Assembly (NCBI RefSeq): GCF_000485595.1
Contig: NW_014578048.1
Span: forward strand, 38,186-80,326
Reading direction: 5' to 3'
Source: Priapulus caudatus
Taxonomy: Eukaryota; Priapulida; Priapulimorpha; Priapulimorphida; Priapulidae
DNA: 42,141 bases
Shown here: positions 41,407 through 42,141 of the stretch, piece by piece
Position numbering within the stretch: the stretch's first letter is position 1
Layout: the number at the start of each line of letters is the position of its first letter
Position numbers and translations under genes: made by a program
The notes under the pieces: generated by a model
What the model was told of the DNA's origin: nothing
Seen by the model: only the letters and a program-made list of their open reading frames with translations
Databases searched by the model: none

Positions 41407-41818
41407 TGAACATACAAAGTACCGTAAATCAAGCTATTACACGACTAGATAACATTACACTAACGATCACGCTATTAACGCTACACCTAATCATATCACC
41501 TAACAATTTATTACCTTTAATTATTCTCCCATATCGCAAACAAAATGCGATTACTCCCCGCGTAACGCGACGACACCAGACCTTGCTTTGCCTTTGTTCT
41601 AAAGAAAGAAATGCTTGCTTTATTGAAATCAACAGCCAACGCCTCTATCGGAGAAAATCCTAATGGAAATCTCAACTACTATCCATAGAGGTTTTGATTG
41701 TTACATTCCCACCGCCAATAGGAAATCTCATTAAACCTTAATATAAGTACAAAACCTCAAATATAACCATATGCCAAAACCTATTATACATTGGCGCTAC
41801 AAACTATAGAGGTGGGCA
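41407..41818 (-). repeat. BEL/Pao 3' LTR, ~412 bp
   Basis: On the minus strand the purine tract AAGGCGGGAAGTGAG at 41,819-41,833 precedes TGCCCACCTCTATAG, so the LTR starts at 41,818. AATAAA at 41,619-41,624 fits a polyadenylation signal. A TG...CA form puts the end at TATGTTCA, 41,407, but the other LTR is outside the window, so the 3' limit is a guess. Confidence 0.55.
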
Positions 41819-41873
41819 CTCACTTCCCGCCTTATTGCCCACATACTACTGAACTGATGTTATTTACTCAGGT

Positions 41874-42141
41874 TTAATCCAACTTCACCACCGGTCGCCT
41901 ATATAGTTTCTGGTTGACCTTAACCTCAGCCCGTCTCACTCTGCCATCTTCTACTTGGATGAGCATCGTCATATCTCGCCCCCACCGACCATTCACTCGC
42001 TGTTGCATGATTATCAATCACTAACACCTGGTCACCCTTTCTCAGGTTCTCTGTTGCCGTTAGTCACTTCTTCTGATTTGCTGCGCTAGGCAAATATTCT
42101 GACACGAATCTTTCCAAAAAAATCTACGATCAACTCGAACA
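41874..42141 (-). pseudogene. BEL/Pao pol C-terminus (DUF5641-like), partial
   Basis: The minus strand reads FLERFVSEYLPSAANQKK, a stop in place of the expected W, then NLRKGDQVLVID and ASEWSVG. After a one-base shift it reads MLIQVEDGRVRRAEVKV and LYRRPVVKLD, ending in TAA at 41,874. This is the typical order of the BEL/Pao integrase tail (FW.RW..EYL...R.KW, NL..GD.VL, W..GR, DG.VR.A.V, RPV.KL). It acts with integrase in inserting the DNA copy. The gene continues beyond the window edge. The stop and shift show decay. Confidence 0.8.

Overview
This window looks like repeat-dense nuclear DNA of a metazoan, most likely a marine invertebrate. The evidence is metazoan-type transposons (hAT, Helitron, BEL/Pao, Ty3-like, APE-type non-LTR elements), vertebrate-type TTAGGG telomere-like repeats, long simple-sequence arrays, and no bacterial gene density, operons or Shine-Dalgarno sites. 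I cannot name the species. I see no intact single-copy host gene. Every protein-coding signal I recognise is a transposon or transposon-like multicopy gene, and all are broken by stops or frameshifts.

Layout. 1-2.4 kb: a badly decayed non-LTR reverse transcriptase tail on +. 2.4-9 kb: miniature elements. These include a palindromic element, a dispersed ~500 bp repeat whose partner lies inverted at 29.5-30.0 kb, a 182 bp hAT-type element with a perfect 8 bp target duplication, two copies of a palindromic element (one with a perfect 9 bp duplication), and two TTAA-flanked elements with T2/Kolobok-like ends. 10.2-13.9 kb: repeat blocks that recur in inverted order at 38.7-41.2 kb, including a hairpin with identical arms. 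14-17.5 kb: a third T2-like element carrying a nested element, a 793 bp hAT element that keeps only the transposase C-terminus, and a MULE-like element with a TTAGGG core. 18-19.4 kb: simple repeats and a Ty3/gypsy RNase H relic. 20-21 kb: a G-poor stretch with one doubtful exon-like frame.

21.8-23.2 kb is the most interesting part. On the minus strand lies a 413-codon frame (one internal stop) with an XPG/FEN1-like nuclease pattern, a cysteine-rich CXC-like domain and an acidic tail. A Helitron helicase tail lies against it on the plus strand. A second, more diverged copy of the nuclease/CXC family is at 37.8-38.35 kb.

23.4-28.6 kb and 30.2-33.7 kb hold two minus-strand copies of one non-LTR retrotransposon family. 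ORF1 combines a PHD finger, a long coiled coil and CCCH zinc fingers. ORF2 has an APE-type endonuclease and a reverse transcriptase with a YMDD box. The first copy is long but frameshifted. The second lacks about 1 kb of the reverse transcriptase and its C-terminal zinc knuckle. 35.6-36 kb: a Ty3-like 3' end. 36.5-37 kb: a second MULE-like element sharing the 17 kb core. The right edge (41.4-42.14 kb) holds an LTR and the pol end of a BEL/Pao element.

Functionally this is a transposon graveyard with nested insertions. Autonomous relics (hAT, Helitron, non-LTR, BEL/Pao, Ty3) sit beside small non-autonomous elements. The insertion order can be read at several places from target duplications and empty sites.
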